Source of the DNA: an uncultured Alphaproteobacteria bacterium
Lineage (GTDB): Bacteria; Pseudomonadota; Alphaproteobacteria; Rhizobiales; Hyphomicrobiaceae
Length of the DNA stretch: 7,071 nt
Direction of reading: 5' to 3'
Assembly: GCA_937950105.1 (NCBI GenBank)
Contig: CALFEM010000544.1
Span: 1 to 7,071 of the forward strand
Of this stretch, positions 7,026-7,071 are shown piece after piece. Below the pieces are notes generated by a model. The model ran no database searches and had not been told where the DNA came from. It was given only the letters and a program-made list of their open reading frames with translations. The position numbers and the translations under genes were made by a program. Position 1 is the first letter of the stretch. Every line of letters starts with the position of its first letter.

Positions 7026-7071
7026 AGATCGGAAGAGCACACGTCTGAACTCCAGTCACTTAGGCATCTCG
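7026..7071 (+). other. Illumina TruSeq adapter remnant (right end), not genomic
   Basis: The sequence AGATCGGAAGAGCACACGTC and what follows is the indexed TruSeq adapter, then barcode TTAGGC and ATCTCG. It is the exact reverse complement of bases 2-47 (and by chance the pairing extends to 48/7025), so both contig ends carry the same barcode. It is a library artefact and not a terminal inverted repeat of a mobile element. Confidence 0.98.

Noticed and set aside
2..7071. Terminal inverted repeats of a 7 kb transposon
   Set aside because: The repeats are commercial adapter with barcode, there is no transposase or target duplication, and the genes inside are ordinary chromosomal ones.

Overview
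The window is an adapter-bounded short-read contig from a GC-rich bacterium, most likely an alphaproteobacterium of the Hyphomicrobiales type. That guess rests on GC-rich codon use, a Tat-exported isoquinoline-oxidoreductase-like enzyme, FRFP[YG]LSD-type NodB proteins and an alphaproteobacterial-looking MgtE; genus cannot be read from it. The first 47 and last 46 bases are not genomic. They are inverted copies of the Illumina TruSeq index adapter with the same TTAGGC barcode, so genomic sequence runs from about 48 to 7025 and the genes at both ends are cut by the contig edge.

Layout: four genes lie on the minus strand and one on the plus strand. At 48-2652 is a two-gene unit (transcribed right to left): iorA, a small 2x[2Fe-2S] electron-transfer subunit, then after 5 bases iorB, a large molybdopterin catalytic subunit with a Tat signal, missing its C-terminus. 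Together they form a xanthine-oxidase-family hydroxylase acting in the periplasm; the substrate is unknown. After a 250-base non-coding gap come two tandem paralogous exported polysaccharide deacetylases (NodB/CE4 fold), at 2903-4066 and 4298-5413, separated by 231 bases. A 386-base divergent intergenic region with two inverted repeats separates the second deacetylase from a plus-strand mgtE magnesium channel/transporter (5800 to the contig end), which lacks its last transmembrane segments.

Functionally these are three independent modules: periplasmic oxidation of an (N-hetero)aromatic or aldehyde-type substrate, envelope glycan deacetylation, and Mg2+ uptake. I see no mobile element, CRISPR array, RNA gene, defence locus or phage gene, and no evidence for an undescribed multi-gene system. 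The points most worth a second look are the adapter contamination (which creates false protein ends and a false 549-codon ORF), the diverged motif 4 in one deacetylase, a shared two-cysteine pattern in both deacetylases, and the inverted repeats upstream of pda2 and mgtE.
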